A stretch of DNA of 64,000 nt from Longispora fulva (GTDB lineage: Bacteria; Actinomycetota; Actinomycetes; Mycobacteriales; Micromonosporaceae), in the NCBI RefSeq assembly GCF_015751905.1, contig NZ_JADOUF010000001.1, positions 1,674,001 through 1,738,000 of the forward strand, in the 5' to 3' direction. How positions within the stretch are numbered: the first letter of the stretch is position 1; each line of letters starts with the position of its first letter. A program made the position numbers and the translations under genes. The notes under the pieces were generated by a model. The model was not told the origin of the DNA. It ran no database searches and was given only the letters and a program-made list of their open reading frames with translations. Shown piece by piece: positions 25,517-34,784 of this stretch.

Positions 25517-26500
25517 TCAGGCGGTAGTACCCCTGAATGCTCTGAGGATCTGTTCTGCCGCCAGGGTCGGGGTGAGGGTGCCGTCGACCACGGCTTTCTC
25601 CAGCTCAGGTGCCATGCCCACGACGGCAGGGTCGGCTCGCAGCGCGTCGAGCAGCCGGTTGTGCACGGTCGCCCACACCCAGCCGACCTGCTGCCGGCGA
25701 CGTTTGGCCGCCAGTTCCCCGGACGCCGCAAGGGTGTCCTGGTGCCGGACGATCTGGTCCCACACCGCGTCGAGCCCGACCCCGGTGAGCCCGCTGCACG
25801 TGAGCACCGGAGGGTCCCAGCCGTGTTCGGGGGACCGCAGCAGGCGCAGCGCCCCGGCGAGTTCCCGGGCCGCCGAGCGCGCGCCGGCCTCGAAGTCCCC
25901 GTCGGCCTTGTTCACGGCGAGCACGTCGGCGAGTTCCAGGACGCCCTTCTTGATGCCCTGGAGCTGGTCGCCGGTCCGGGCGAGGGTGAGCAGCAGGAAC
26001 GAGTCCACCATGTCCGCCACGGTGGTCTCGGACTGGCCGACGCCGACGGTCTCCACGAGGACCACGTCGTAGCCGGCGGCCTCCAGGATCACCATGGCCT
26101 CCCGGGTGGCCTTGGCGACCCCGCCGAGGGTGCCGGCCGTGGGGGAGGGCCGGATGAACGCGTGCTCGTCGGCGGCCAGCCGGGTCATCCGGGTCTTGTC
26201 GCCGAGGATGCTGCCCCCGGTCCGGGTCGAGGACGGGTCCACGGCGAGCACAGCGACCCGGTGCCCGAGCCCGGTCAGGTGCACGCCGAGGCCGTCCACG
26301 AACGTCGACTTGCCCACCCCGGGCACCCCGGTGACGCCGACCCGCCGGGCGTTCCCCGCGTCGGGGGTCAGCTCGACGAGCAGGTCCTGGGCGAGCGCCC
26401 GGTGGTCGGGCCGGGTGGACTCGACCAGGGTGATCGCCCGGGCGATCCAGGACCGGTCACCGGCGCGGGCCCCCCGGGCGTACTCGTCAACCGTCGGCAC
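25517..26500 (-). CDS. meaB: Methylmalonyl-CoA mutase chaperone GTPase MeaB
   Basis: G3E-family GTPase of 327 residues that loads and protects adenosylcobalamin on methylmalonyl-CoA mutase. Walker [10 protein letters not shown], switch [29 protein letters not shown] and the NKADGD specificity motif are all present. GTG 26500 overlaps the mutB end by 14 bases, so all three mutase genes form one operon. Confidence 0.95.
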   Translation of the reverse strand: MPTVDEYARGARAGDRSWIARAITLVESTRPDHRALAQDLLVELTPDAGNARRVGVTGVPGVGKSTFVDGLGVHLTGLGHRVAVLAVDPSSTRTGGSILGDKTRMTRLAADEHAFIRPSPTAGTLGGVAKATREAMVILEAAGYDVVLVETVGVGQSETTVADMVDSFLLLTLARTGDQLQGIKKGVLELADVLAVNKADGDFEAGARSAARELAGALRLLRSPEHGWDPPVLTCSGLTGVGLDAVWDQIVRHQDTLAASGELAAKRRRQQVGWVWATVHNRLLDALRADPAVVGMAPELEKAVVDGTLTPTLAAEQILRAFRGTTA

Positions 26501-28634
26501 GAGAGTGGCCGAGCTGGGCGGCCAGGTCGCGCAGCAGGTCCAGGGCGGCGTCGGCGATCACGGTCCCGGGCGGGAAGATCGCCGCAGCCCCGGCCTCGCG
26601 CAGCTCCGCGAAGTCCTGGGACGGGATGACGCCCCCGACCACGATCATGATGTCGGGCCGGCCGAGCGCCGCGAGTTCCGCCCGCAGCGCCGGCACCAGG
26701 GTCAGGTGCCCGGCCGCCAGGGACGACACCCCGACGATGTGCACGTCGGCCTCCACGGCCTGGCGCGCCACCTCGCCCGGAGTCTGGAACAGCGGGCCGA
26801 CGTCCACGTCGAAGCCGAGGTCGGCGAACGCCGTCGCGATCACCTTCTGCCCCCGGTCGTGCCCGTCCTGGCCCATCTTGGCGACCAGGATCCGGGGCTG
26901 GCGGCCCTCGTTCTCCGCGAACAGCGCGGTCGCGGCGCGCACCTTCTCGATGTTGGACACCGCTCCCGCCTCCGCCATGTACACCCCGGAGATGGTACGG
27001 ATCTGCCCCGCGTGCCGGCCGAACACCTTCTCCAGCGCGTCGGAGATCTCGCCGACGGTGGCCATGGCCCGCGCGGCGTCGATGGCCAGCGCCAGCAGGT
27101 TCGCGTCGCCGCGCGCGCCCTCGGTGAGCGCGTGCAGAGCGGCCTCGACGACGGCGGAGTCCCGCTCCGCCCGCAGTCGGCGCAGCTTCTCGATCTGGCT
27201 GGCCCGGACCTGCGCGTTGTCCACCTTGAGCACGTCGATCGGCTCGTCGACATCGGGCCGGTACTTGTTCACCCCGATCACCGGTTGCCGGCCGGAGTCG
27301 ATCCGCGCCTGGGTCCGCGCCGCCGCCTCCTCGATCCGCAGCTTCGGGATGCCCTCGTCGATGGCGCGCGCCATGCCGCCGGCCTTCTCGACCTCCTGGA
27401 TGTGCGCCCAGGCCCGCTCGGCGAGATCCTGGGTGAGGCGTTCCACGTAGTCGCTGCCGCCCCACGGGTCGATCACCCGGGTGGTGCCGGACTCCTGCTG
27501 GATGACGAGCTGGGTGTTGCGGGCGATCCGGGCGGAGAAGTCCGTCGGCAGCGCCAGGGCCTCGTCCAGGGCGTTGGTGTGCAGGGACTGGGTGTGCCCC
27601 TGGGTCGCCGCCATCGCCTCGATACAGGTCCGGGCCACGTTGTTGAACACGTCCTGCGCGGTCAGCGACCAGCCGGACGTCTGGCAGTGCGTGCGCAGAC
27701 TCAGCGACTTCGGGTTCTTCGCCCCGAACTCCCGCACCAGCTTCGCCCACAGCAGGCGGCCGGCGCGCAGCTTGGCGACCTCCATGAAGAAGTTCATCCC
27801 GATCGCCCAGAAGAACGACAACCGGGGCGCGAACGCGTCCACGTCCAGGCCGGCGTCGCGACCCGCGCGCAGGTACTCCACCCCGTCGGCCAGGGTGTAC
27901 GCCAGCTCCAGGTCAGCCGTCGCGCCGGCCTCCTGGATGTGGTACCCGGAGATGGAGATCGAGTTGTACCGGGGCATGTGCTCGGACGTGTACCGGAAGA
28001 TGTCCGAGATGATCCGCATCGACGAGGTCGGCGGGTAGATGTAGGTGTTGCGGACCATGAACTCCTTGAGGATGTCGTTCTGGATGGTCCCCGACAGCTG
28101 CTCCGGCTTCACCCCCTGCTCCTCGGCCGCCACGATGTACAGCGCGAGCACCGGCAGCACCGCGCCGTTCATCGTCATCGACACGCTCATCTTGTCCAGC
28201 GGGATGCCGTCGAACAGTTGGCGCATGTCGTAGATGGAGTCGATGGCCACGCCCGCCATGCCCACGTCGCCGGCCACCCGGGGGTGGTCGGAGTCGTAGC
28301 CCCGGTGCGTGGCCAGGTCGAACGCGACCGACAGGCCCTTCTGCCCGCCCGCCAGGTTGCGCCGGTAGAACGCGTTGGACGCCTCGGCCGTGGAGAACCC
28401 GGCGTACTGCCGCACGGTCCACGGCTGGGTCACGTACATCGCCGGGTAGGGGCCGCGCAGGTACGGCGCGATGCCCGGGTACGTCTCCAGGAAGTCCAGG
28501 CCGGCGGTGTCCGCGTCGGTGTAGACCGGCTTGACGTCGATGCCCTCGGGGGTGCGCCACACGGGTTCCGCTGCCGGAGTCCCCGGCGTCGGGGAAACCG
28601 CGCCCAGCTCGACGGTCGAGAAGTCGGGGATCAT
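26487..28634 (-). CDS. mutB: Methylmalonyl-CoA mutase large (catalytic) subunit
   Basis: Subunit of 715 residues that with MutA interconverts (R)-methylmalonyl-CoA and succinyl-CoA, linking propionate and odd-chain or branched substrates to the TCA cycle and supplying methylmalonyl-CoA for polyketides. The TIM-barrel half shows [20 protein letters not shown] and [17 protein letters not shown]. The C-terminal B12 domain carries the cobalamin-binding DGHDRG in [13 protein letters not shown] 28634 overlaps the mutA stop by ATGA. Confidence 0.97.
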   Translation of the reverse strand: MIPDFSTVELGAVSPTPGTPAAEPVWRTPEGIDVKPVYTDADTAGLDFLETYPGIAPYLRGPYPAMYVTQPWTVRQYAGFSTAEASNAFYRRNLAGGQKGLSVAFDLATHRGYDSDHPRVAGDVGMAGVAIDSIYDMRQLFDGIPLDKMSVSMTMNGAVLPVLALYIVAAEEQGVKPEQLSGTIQNDILKEFMVRNTYIYPPTSSMRIISDIFRYTSEHMPRYNSISISGYHIQEAGATADLELAYTLADGVEYLRAGRDAGLDVDAFAPRLSFFWAIGMNFFMEVAKLRAGRLLWAKLVREFGAKNPKSLSLRTHCQTSGWSLTAQDVFNNVARTCIEAMAATQGHTQSLHTNALDEALALPTDFSARIARNTQLVIQQESGTTRVIDPWGGSDYVERLTQDLAERAWAHIQEVEKAGGMARAIDEGIPKLRIEEAAARTQARIDSGRQPVIGVNKYRPDVDEPIDVLKVDNAQVRASQIEKLRRLRAERDSAVVEAALHALTEGARGDANLLALAIDAARAMATVGEISDALEKVFGRHAGQIRTISGVYMAEAGAVSNIEKVRAATALFAENEGRQPRILVAKMGQDGHDRGQKVIATAFADLGFDVDVGPLFQTPGEVARQAVEADVHIVGVSSLAAGHLTLVPALRAELAALGRPDIMIVVGGVIPSQDFAELREAGAAAIFPPGTVIADAALDLLRDLAAQLGHSRADG

Positions 28635-30424
28635 CGGGCCACTCCCAGGTCGTCGAGGGTCGAGTCGCACACGGCGACGGCGTCGCAGCCGGCGTACAGG
28701 TAGTCGGCGACCTGTTCGCTCGTGCCCCGCTTCCCGGCCAGCCAGACCCGGGTCGCGCCGGCCGCCCGCAGCGCGTCGGCGGCGGGGCCGGCCTGCTCGG
28801 CGTAGATCCTGTCGCTGGAACACAGGCACGCGACGGTCGCGCCGCTGCCCGCGAAGTCGGCCACGTCGCCGGTGACCGTGGCGATGCCGCCCGCCGCGAA
28901 CAGGTTCGCCGCGAACGACGCCCGCGCGGTGTGCGCGGCCACCGGGCCGAGGGTGGCGAGGAAGACCGTCGGCCGGGTCGGGTGCGCGTCGGCCCGGTCC
29001 CGCAGCGCCTCGAAGTCCTGGGCGTAGCGGACCCGGGGCAGGCCACCCGCGCGCCCGGCGGGGGCGGCCGACCGGACCGGCAGCTTCTCGTCCAGGTTCG
29101 GGAACTCGCTGACCCCGGTGATCGGGTCCTTGCGCCGGGCGATGTTGGCCCGCCGTTTCGCCCAGGTCGCCGCGAGCCGGTCCGGCACCGGCCCGTCGAG
29201 GGCCGCGGCCATCCCGCCGGCCCGTTCGATCTCGGTGAACCAGTCCCAAGCGGCCTTCGCGAGGTCCTCGGTCAGGTTCTCCACGTACCAGGAGCCGCCG
29301 GCCGGGTCGGCGACCCGCGCCACGTTGGACTCCTCGACGAGCAGCGACTGGGTGTTGCGCGCGATCCGCCGGGTGAACGCGTCCGGCAACCCCAGTCGGG
29401 CGTCGAACGGGGCGACGGTGACGGCGTCCGCGCCGCCCACCCCGGCGGCGAACGCCGCGAGGGTGGTGCGCAGCATGTTCACCCACGGGTCGCGGGCGGT
29501 CATCATCGCGTCGGAGGTGACGGCGTGCTGGCGCTGGCCGCGCGCGCCGGGGGCCGCGCCGCACACCTCGGCGACGCGGGCCCACAGCCGGCGGGCGGCG
29601 CGCAGCTTGGCGATGGTGAGGAACTGGTCGGCGGTGGCGGCGAAGCGGAACTCGAGCTGGTCGAGGGCGTCCCCGACAGTCAGGCCGCCGGCGGTCAGCG
29701 CGCGCAGGTACGCCACGCCGGTGGCCAGGGCGCAGCCCAGCTCCTCGGCGTCGGAGCCGCCGGCGTCGTGGTAGACGGTCGCGTCGACGGTGACGGCCCG
29801 GGTGCCGGCGGGGGCCCGCCGCGCCAGGTCCGCCAGGTCCAGCTCGACGGTCTGCCCGGTCCGGGCCCTGAGCCCGAGCGGGTCGGCACCCAGGTTGCCG
29901 CCGGACGCCACGTCCCGCCCGGCGGTCAGCGCGAACCACGCCTCGGCGGCGGCCAGGGTGTCCGCCCCGGCGTCGAGAACCACCGGCGCGAGGTCGAGCA
30001 GCACCCCGTCGAGGACACGGCCGAGATCCGACACCGGCACCCCGGCCGGGCCGAGGACCAGCCACACCGACGTGACGCCGTTCTCCAGGTCCGCCAGCAC
30101 GGCCTCGCCGGTCACCGCCGGGTCCGGGTGCTCGTGGCGTTGCCGCAGGTCCCAGCCCCCGGCTGTCGCCCGGGTGCCCCGGGTATAGGGCGCCGTCCCG
30201 GGCAGCCCGGTCGCCGGCACGCCGTCGGAGGCCGTGTACAGGGGCGCGATCCGCACCCCGTCGTACGTGGTCGTGGCCAGTTTCTCCTCGATCTGGTCGA
30301 GGGGGGTCTCCTCGTCGGCTCTGCCCAGTTTGCGCAGCACGGCGGCGGCGAGGTGCCGCCACTCGTCACGCGTCGCCGTGGGAAAGCCGGTGGCCAGGAG
30401 AAGCTCGTCGGGACGCACCGTCAT
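28631..30424 (-). CDS. mutA: Methylmalonyl-CoA mutase small subunit
   Basis: Non-catalytic partner of 597 residues. It shares the TIM-barrel and B12-domain architecture with the large subunit ([51 protein letters not shown]) but its C-terminal domain lacks the DxHxxG cobalamin motif, as expected. ATG 30424 is 6 bases after TAACAT (30431-30436), a leaderless-type promoter for the mutA-mutB-meaB operon. Confidence 0.95.
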   Translation of the reverse strand: MTVRPDELLLATGFPTATRDEWRHLAAAVLRKLGRADEETPLDQIEEKLATTTYDGVRIAPLYTASDGVPATGLPGTAPYTRGTRATAGGWDLRQRHEHPDPAVTGEAVLADLENGVTSVWLVLGPAGVPVSDLGRVLDGVLLDLAPVVLDAGADTLAAAEAWFALTAGRDVASGGNLGADPLGLRARTGQTVELDLADLARRAPAGTRAVTVDATVYHDAGGSDAEELGCALATGVAYLRALTAGGLTVGDALDQLEFRFAATADQFLTIAKLRAARRLWARVAEVCGAAPGARGQRQHAVTSDAMMTARDPWVNMLRTTLAAFAAGVGGADAVTVAPFDARLGLPDAFTRRIARNTQSLLVEESNVARVADPAGGSWYVENLTEDLAKAAWDWFTEIERAGGMAAALDGPVPDRLAATWAKRRANIARRKDPITGVSEFPNLDEKLPVRSAAPAGRAGGLPRVRYAQDFEALRDRADAHPTRPTVFLATLGPVAAHTARASFAANLFAAGGIATVTGDVADFAGSGATVACLCSSDRIYAEQAGPAADALRAAGATRVWLAGKRGTSEQVADYLYAGCDAVAVCDSTLDDLGVAR

Positions 30425-30592
30425 GAACGGATGTTAAGGCCGGGCGACCCGCGACCTACGCGCGAGTAGCCGATTGTGAGAATGTCCACCCGCGTGTCGC
30501 CCCGTCCCGGGCGCGCCGCCCGGCCACCGGCACCCCTTCGGCCACGGAAACCCGTCTTCCGGGTACCGCGTCCCCTGCGTCCGGTTCCCGCG

Positions 30593-30598
30593 TAGTGT
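30593..30598 (+). promoter_or_regulatory. -10 box TAGTGT before the SnoaL gene
   Basis: TAGTGT precedes a leader of about 25 bases containing GGGAGG, which lies 6 bases before ATG 30631. This gene therefore has a conventional leader, unlike many neighbours. Confidence 0.4.
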
Positions 30599-30630
30599 CG
30601 GGGTGAGGTTCCTCGTGCAGGGAGGCGGCC

Positions 30631-31041
30631 ATGGGTGACGCCGACGTCGTGCGCCGGGTCGCGTTGGAGATCTTCAACGAGGGCAACGTGGCGCTGATCA
30701 ACGAGATCTTCACCCCGGACTTCGTGGAGCACGTGACCAGCCCGGGCTTCCCCGAGGGCCGCGCCGGCCTGCGGGCCTTCGTCCTGGGCATGCGCGGCGC
30801 GTTCCCCGACTTCCACTACGAGATCCTCGAACAACTCGACGACGGCGACCTGCACGTGCTGTACGTCCAGGCCAGCGGCACCATGGCCGGCGACTTCATG
30901 AACCTGACCGCCACCGGCCGGTCGGCCACCTGGCTGGAGATGCACATGGCCCGGATGCGCGGCGGCTGGATCGTGGAGCACTGGGCGGTGCTGGACCAGC
31001 TCGGCATGCTCCAGCAGCTCGGCGCGCTCCCGGCGGCGTAG
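30631..31041 (+). CDS. SnoaL-like polyketide cyclase/ester cyclase-family protein
   Basis: Protein of 136 residues with the SnoaL pattern: FNEGNVALINEIFTPDFVEH, AFVLGMRGAFPDFHYEILEQ, then VQASGTMAGDF and WLEMHMARMRGGWIVEHWAVLDQ. Family members include aldol cyclases and many uncharacterised proteins. It ends 6 bases from the converging methyltransferase of the sag-like operon, with which it is not co-transcribed. Confidence 0.82.
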   Translation: MGDADVVRRVALEIFNEGNVALINEIFTPDFVEHVTSPGFPEGRAGLRAFVLGMRGAFPDFHYEILEQLDDGDLHVLYVQASGTMAGDFMNLTATGRSATWLEMHMARMRGGWIVEHWAVLDQLGMLQQLGALPAA

Positions 31042-31047
31042 ACCCGG

Positions 31048-31776
31048 TCACGGCGCGCGTAGGGCGAGCACCCCGTCCACGACGTCGCGGCTGCCGGCCC
31101 CCGGCCGGAACGGGCCCGGCACGGGCAGTGGTCGGTAGTCGGTCACGGTCCACCCGGCGTCCTCGAACGGCGTGAGTGAGTCCAGTCCGTACACCGTCAG
31201 GCCCGGGGCCACGGCCGCCATCGCGCGCGCGGAGGTCACCGTCACCACATCGGTGAGCCACACCGCCCCGGGCCGGGCCAGCACCCGCGCGAGCGCCGCG
31301 ATCCCGTCGGCCGGCAGGTACGGCAGCACACCCTCCGTCACCAGCACCGGCGCGCCGTCGACCGTGGCCAGCGCCCGGGCGAGCGCGTCGTGGTCGCGCA
31401 GGTCGAGGCCGATCCGGCGCACCGGCCCGCGCGGGGTGTGCCCGGCCAGCACCCGCTCCTTGGTCGCGATCACCTGGGCGGAGTCGAGTTCCACGACGGG
31501 CCGGCCGGCGAGGTCGAGGCGGTAGGGCCGGGCGCAGTACCCGGCGCCCAGGTTGACGATCGTCCCCGGGTGCGCGTCGAGCAGCCCGTCGACGATCCGG
31601 GTCCGCTCGACGACCTGCTCGCCCCCGGCCCTCAGCGCGCCCGGGTGCCCCGGCCCGTCGGCGAGAAAGAGCCGCGCGTACGGGTCGGTCAGCCTGGGCC
31701 GGGGGCGGCGCGCCTCGGCGGCCCGGAACGCCGCGGCGAGCAGCGCCGTGTCCCGGACGGCCCGCTCTACTCCCAC
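31048..31776 (-). CDS. Leucine-carboxyl-methyltransferase-like SAM methyltransferase
   Basis: Methyltransferase of 242 residues in the LCM/PPM-type group: N-terminal DTALLAAAFRAAEAR and RLTDPYARLF, SAM-binding IVNLGAGYCARPYRLD, VELDSAQVIATKERVL and VTEGVLPYLP. Relatives methylate carboxylates or small metabolites. It is the last gene of the sag-like operon, 53 bases after the permease, so methylating the peptide's C-terminal carboxylate is an attractive but untested idea. GTG 31776 lies inside a 30-32-base tandem repeat that duplicates the 3' end of the permease gene. Confidence 0.75.
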   Translation of the reverse strand: MGVERAVRDTALLAAAFRAAEARRPRPRLTDPYARLFLADGPGHPGALRAGGEQVVERTRIVDGLLDAHPGTIVNLGAGYCARPYRLDLAGRPVVELDSAQVIATKERVLAGHTPRGPVRRIGLDLRDHDALARALATVDGAPVLVTEGVLPYLPADGIAALARVLARPGAVWLTDVVTVTSARAMAAVAPGLTVYGLDSLTPFEDAGWTVTDYRPLPVPGPFRPGAGSRDVVDGVLALRAP

Positions 31777-31830
31777 CGTCCGGCCCCCTCGCGCACGCCT
31801 ACTCCCACCGTCCGGCCCCCTCGCACGCCT
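31769..31830. repeat. Tandem repeat at the permease/methyltransferase junction
   Basis: Two units of 32 (31769-31800) and 30 bases (31801-31830), identical except for a 2-base insertion, followed by the start of a third (ACTCCCATCGG) that encodes the permease's last residues. It looks like a recent slippage duplication. The 2-base difference puts the units in different frames. Confidence 0.75.
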
Positions 31831-32569
31831 ACTCCCATCGGAACAGCCGGGCCGCGGCCGCCGAGCACGCCACGGTCACCCCGCCGAGCACCGCGAGGGC
31901 CGCAGGCACCTGGTCGCCGCCGTGGCCGGACCACGCCCAGCGCAGCGCGTCGACCCCGTAGGACAGCGGCAGCGCGTCGCTGACCGTGCGCATCCACCCC
32001 GGCATGATCTCCAGGGGCACCGTCGCGCCGGTCAGGAAGATCATCGGAAAGTACGCCAGGTTCGCGATCACCACCGCCGTACTCTCCGACCGGGCCACCG
32101 CGGCGATCAGCAGCCCGAGGCTGAACATGGCCGCCCCGGTCAGCAGCAGCGTGCCGGCGAACGCCACCGGGTGTCGGGGCGCCGACAGGTCGAACACGGT
32201 CGCGGCGCTGGTGAGCAGCACCCCGACGCCGAGCAGGCACACGACCCCGTTGACGACGACCTGGGCGGCGAGGAAGGCGCCCGGCCGGGCCGGGGTCGCG
32301 CGCAGCCGGCGGAGGATGCCCCGGGACCGGTACTCGACCATGCCGAGCGGCAGGCTCATCAGGCCGGCGACGGCGAGGACCATCGCGACGTACGCCGGCA
32401 CCGAGGCGTCCACGGTGCCGACCCCGTCGAACAGGTCGGACGGCTCGTTGCCGTAGATCCCGCCGAACACGGCCAGGATCATGACGGGGAAGGCGAGCCC
32501 GAAGAACAGCGGCGGGAAGTTGCGGACCATCCGCCGGGCCTCGAACGCGAGCACACTACCGAACATCAT
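31829..32569 (-). CDS. ABC-2 type permease of the sag-like operon
   Basis: Integral membrane protein of 246 residues with six hydrophobic segments and the ABC-2 signature region FLTGATVPLEIMPGWMRTVSDALPLSYGVDALR. It overlaps the ATPase gene by 14 bases and must be its partner. The streptolysin S locus encodes two permeases (SagH and SagI); here there is one, so it may homodimerise. Probable exporter of the mature peptide. Confidence 0.85.
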   Translation of the reverse strand: MMFGSVLAFEARRMVRNFPPLFFGLAFPVMILAVFGGIYGNEPSDLFDGVGTVDASVPAYVAMVLAVAGLMSLPLGMVEYRSRGILRRLRATPARPGAFLAAQVVVNGVVCLLGVGVLLTSAATVFDLSAPRHPVAFAGTLLLTGAAMFSLGLLIAAVARSESTAVVIANLAYFPMIFLTGATVPLEIMPGWMRTVSDALPLSYGVDALRWAWSGHGGDQVPAALAVLGGVTVACSAAAARLFRWE

Positions 32570-33473
32570 TGCCTCCTGATGGTTGCCCGGTGAGCCGCAG
32601 GTACACGTCGTCCAGGGACGCCGGCACCTCCCGGACCCGGGCCCCGCGCTCCGCCAGCAGCCGGGTGACCAGCTCCCGCGCCGCCCCCGACGCGTCGACC
32701 AGCAACTTCTGCCCGGCGGGACTGACCAGCACCCCCGGATCCACGGCCTCCAGCTCGCGGCGCAGCCCCGGCCCCGCGTCCTCCACGACGAGCCGGTCGG
32801 TGTCGCCGGCGTGCGCCCGGACCAGCCCGACCACGGAGTCCAGCGCGACCAGCCTCCCGCCGACGAGAACGGCGACCCGGTCGCACAGGAACTCCACCTC
32901 CTCCATGTGGTGCGAGGTGATCACGATCGTCAGCCCGTCGGTGTTGCGCCGACGCAGCCCTGCCCACACGTCGCGGCGCGCCGTCGGGTCCAGTCCGGTG
33001 GTCAGCTCGTCGAGGAACACGACCTCCGGCCGGCCGATCAGCGCCAGGACCAGGGACAACCGCTGCTTCTGGCCGCCGGACAGCTTCGTGGCCCAGCTCC
33101 GGCGCGACCCGCCCAGCCCGAACTCGTCCAGCAGCGCGCCCCAGTCGGCCGGGGCGGGGTAGAACCCGGCGTACAGCCGGCACAGTTCCTCGACCCGGGC
33201 CCGGTCGGGATACGAGGAGTGCTGTGGCTGCACGCCGGTGACCAGGGCCAGCCGGGCGCGGTCGGCGAGCGGGTCCAGCCCGGCGACGGTGACGGTCCCG
33301 CCGGCCGGCCGGCGCAGCCCCTCCGCGCACTCCAGGAGCGAGGTCTTGCCGGCCCCGTTCGGCCCGATCACCCCGACCACCTCGCCGGCGCCGACCGTGA
33401 GGCTCACGGCGTCGACGGCGACCTTCGGCCCGTACCGGACGGTGATGTCGCGCAGTGTCACGGCGTCAGCCAT
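32556..33473 (-). CDS. ABC transporter ATP-binding protein of the sag-like operon (SagG position)
   Basis: ATPase of 305 residues: Walker A GPNGAGKTS, signature LSGGQKQRLS, Walker B VVFLDELTTGLD and a switch His in VITSHHMEE. A C-terminal domain of about 90 residues (RLVVEDAGPGLRRELEAVDP, ending VYLRLTG) is typical of drug- and peptide-export ATPases. ATG 33473 overlaps the CPBP gene by 8 bases. Probably drives export of, and self-protection against, the modified peptide. Confidence 0.9.
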   Translation of the reverse strand: MADAVTLRDITVRYGPKVAVDAVSLTVGAGEVVGVIGPNGAGKTSLLECAEGLRRPAGGTVTVAGLDPLADRARLALVTGVQPQHSSYPDRARVEELCRLYAGFYPAPADWGALLDEFGLGGSRRSWATKLSGGQKQRLSLVLALIGRPEVVFLDELTTGLDPTARRDVWAGLRRRNTDGLTIVITSHHMEEVEFLCDRVAVLVGGRLVALDSVVGLVRAHAGDTDRLVVEDAGPGLRRELEAVDPGVLVSPAGQKLLVDASGAARELVTRLLAERGARVREVPASLDDVYLRLTGQPSGGNDVR

Positions 33474-34191
33474 GGGCCCTCCTGTCGAAACTGGCGTGGG
33501 TGTAGTACCCGGCGAACGAGGCGTGCACGAGGACCGCCGGGAGCACGGACCCCTCCGCGAGGACCAGCAGGCCGCCGACCAGGGACAACGCGCCGCTGGC
33601 CAGGCCGAGGACCAGGGCCTGCGTCCGGTTCTCGGTCAACAGCACCTGGCCGGTGGTGAAGACGAGGCCGGCGACCGCGACGGCCAGCCACGCCGGCGTG
33701 CCGTGGCCGAGGAGCGCGAAGAGGAGTACCCCTCGGAAGAAGAACTCCTCCACGGCGGCGCTGATCATCGGCACCACCCAGCGCCACCGCCGGCCGAACG
33801 CGCCGACCTCCTGGACCCACCGCACGGTGGTGACGGCCCCGGCGAGGTCGAGCCCCGGCCGGGCGGCGGCCACGACGCCCATCGCGAAACCGGTGAGCGC
33901 GTTGGCTCCGACGACCGCGAGCAGCGTGGTCGCGGCCCCGTGCGGGGTGACCCGCCAGGACAGCACGCCCGGCAGCCGCACGCCGGCCACCCACGCCAGA
34001 CCCCCGGCTGCGAGCAGCCCCGCCACCAGGTAGATCGCCGTGCCGACCACCGGGAACACCAGTCGGCCGGGCAGCGGGGTGCGCGAGGCCACCCACAGCC
34101 GGAATCGTTGCCGGGTGCGCGGCGACCGCAACGGCAGCCGGTACACCGCGAGCCACGCCGCTGCCGCGAGCAGCCCCCACAGCGCGGTCAC
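33466..34191 (-). CDS. CPBP-family intramembrane protein, second copy
   Basis: Membrane protein of 241 residues with the CPBP (Abi/CAAX-protease-like) motifs AAVEEFFFRGVLLFALL, VFTTGQ and LPAVLVHASF, whose Glu-Glu and His residues form the presumed metalloprotease site. GTG 34191 overlaps the stop of the preceding CPBP gene by GTGA. Such proteins in class IIb bacteriocin and sag loci serve as immunity proteins or leader peptidases. Two adjacent copies suggest a division of those tasks (inference). Confidence 0.82.
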   Translation of the reverse strand: MTALWGLLAAAAWLAVYRLPLRSPRTRQRFRLWVASRTPLPGRLVFPVVGTAIYLVAGLLAAGGLAWVAGVRLPGVLSWRVTPHGAATTLLAVVGANALTGFAMGVVAAARPGLDLAGAVTTVRWVQEVGAFGRRWRWVVPMISAAVEEFFFRGVLLFALLGHGTPAWLAVAVAGLVFTTGQVLLTENRTQALVLGLASGALSLVGGLLVLAEGSVLPAVLVHASFAGYYTHASFDRRAHG

Positions 34192-34784
34192 GGTCGACCC
34201 CCGAGCCGGGGCAGCACCGTCAGCACCAGCACGTTCTGCGTGACGTGCGCGATCACGGGCACCAGCACGCTGCCGCCCGACAGCGCGTACAACCCGCCGA
34301 ACAGCAACCCGGTGGCCACTTTCTGCGCGACGGTGTCCCACCCGAAGTAGAGGTGGTTGAGCCCGTAGGCGACGGCGACCGCGCCGATCGCCGCCACGGC
34401 CGGCAGGCCGAGGACACCGAGCAGGTGCTGCGCGACCCCTCGGAACAGCACCTCCTCGGCGAGTCCCGTCACGACGGCGGCGGCCACCGCCCGCGACGCG
34501 GACCCGTGCAGCGCGACCCGGGCGACCCGCCGCCGCCGGAGCGCGGCGACGACACCGACCTCGACCCCGATCGCGCCGGCCCCGACCGCCACGGCGGCCA
34601 GGCACCACCACCAGCCGTGCGGCCGGGCGAGCACCCCGGTCGACGGCGCGACGTACCAGGCGAGCCCGGCGACCCCGGTCACCGCCGCCGCGAGCCGGGC
34701 CGGCCCGGCGTACCGGAACGCCTGCACCGGGCACGCCGCGCCGACCAGCACGAGGAGGCTAAGGGAGAGGGTGGGGGTGGTCAT
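34188..34784 (-). CDS. CPBP-family intramembrane protein, first copy (SagE position)
   Basis: Membrane protein of 198 residues with VVTGLAEEVLFRGVAQHLLG, YGLNHLYFGWDT and VIAHVTQNVLVL: the EExxxR, HxxxF and HxxxN-type motifs of the CPBP family to which SagE belongs. ATG 34784 overlaps the YcaO gene by 26 bases. In streptolysin S, SagE is thought to cleave the leader or give immunity; the same position and family support a like role here. Confidence 0.85.
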   Translation of the reverse strand: MTTPTLSLSLLVLVGAACPVQAFRYAGPARLAAAVTGVAGLAWYVAPSTGVLARPHGWWWCLAAVAVGAGAIGVEVGVVAALRRRRVARVALHGSASRAVAAAVVTGLAEEVLFRGVAQHLLGVLGLPAVAAIGAVAVAYGLNHLYFGWDTVAQKVATGLLFGGLYALSGGSVLVPVIAHVTQNVLVLTVLPRLGGRP

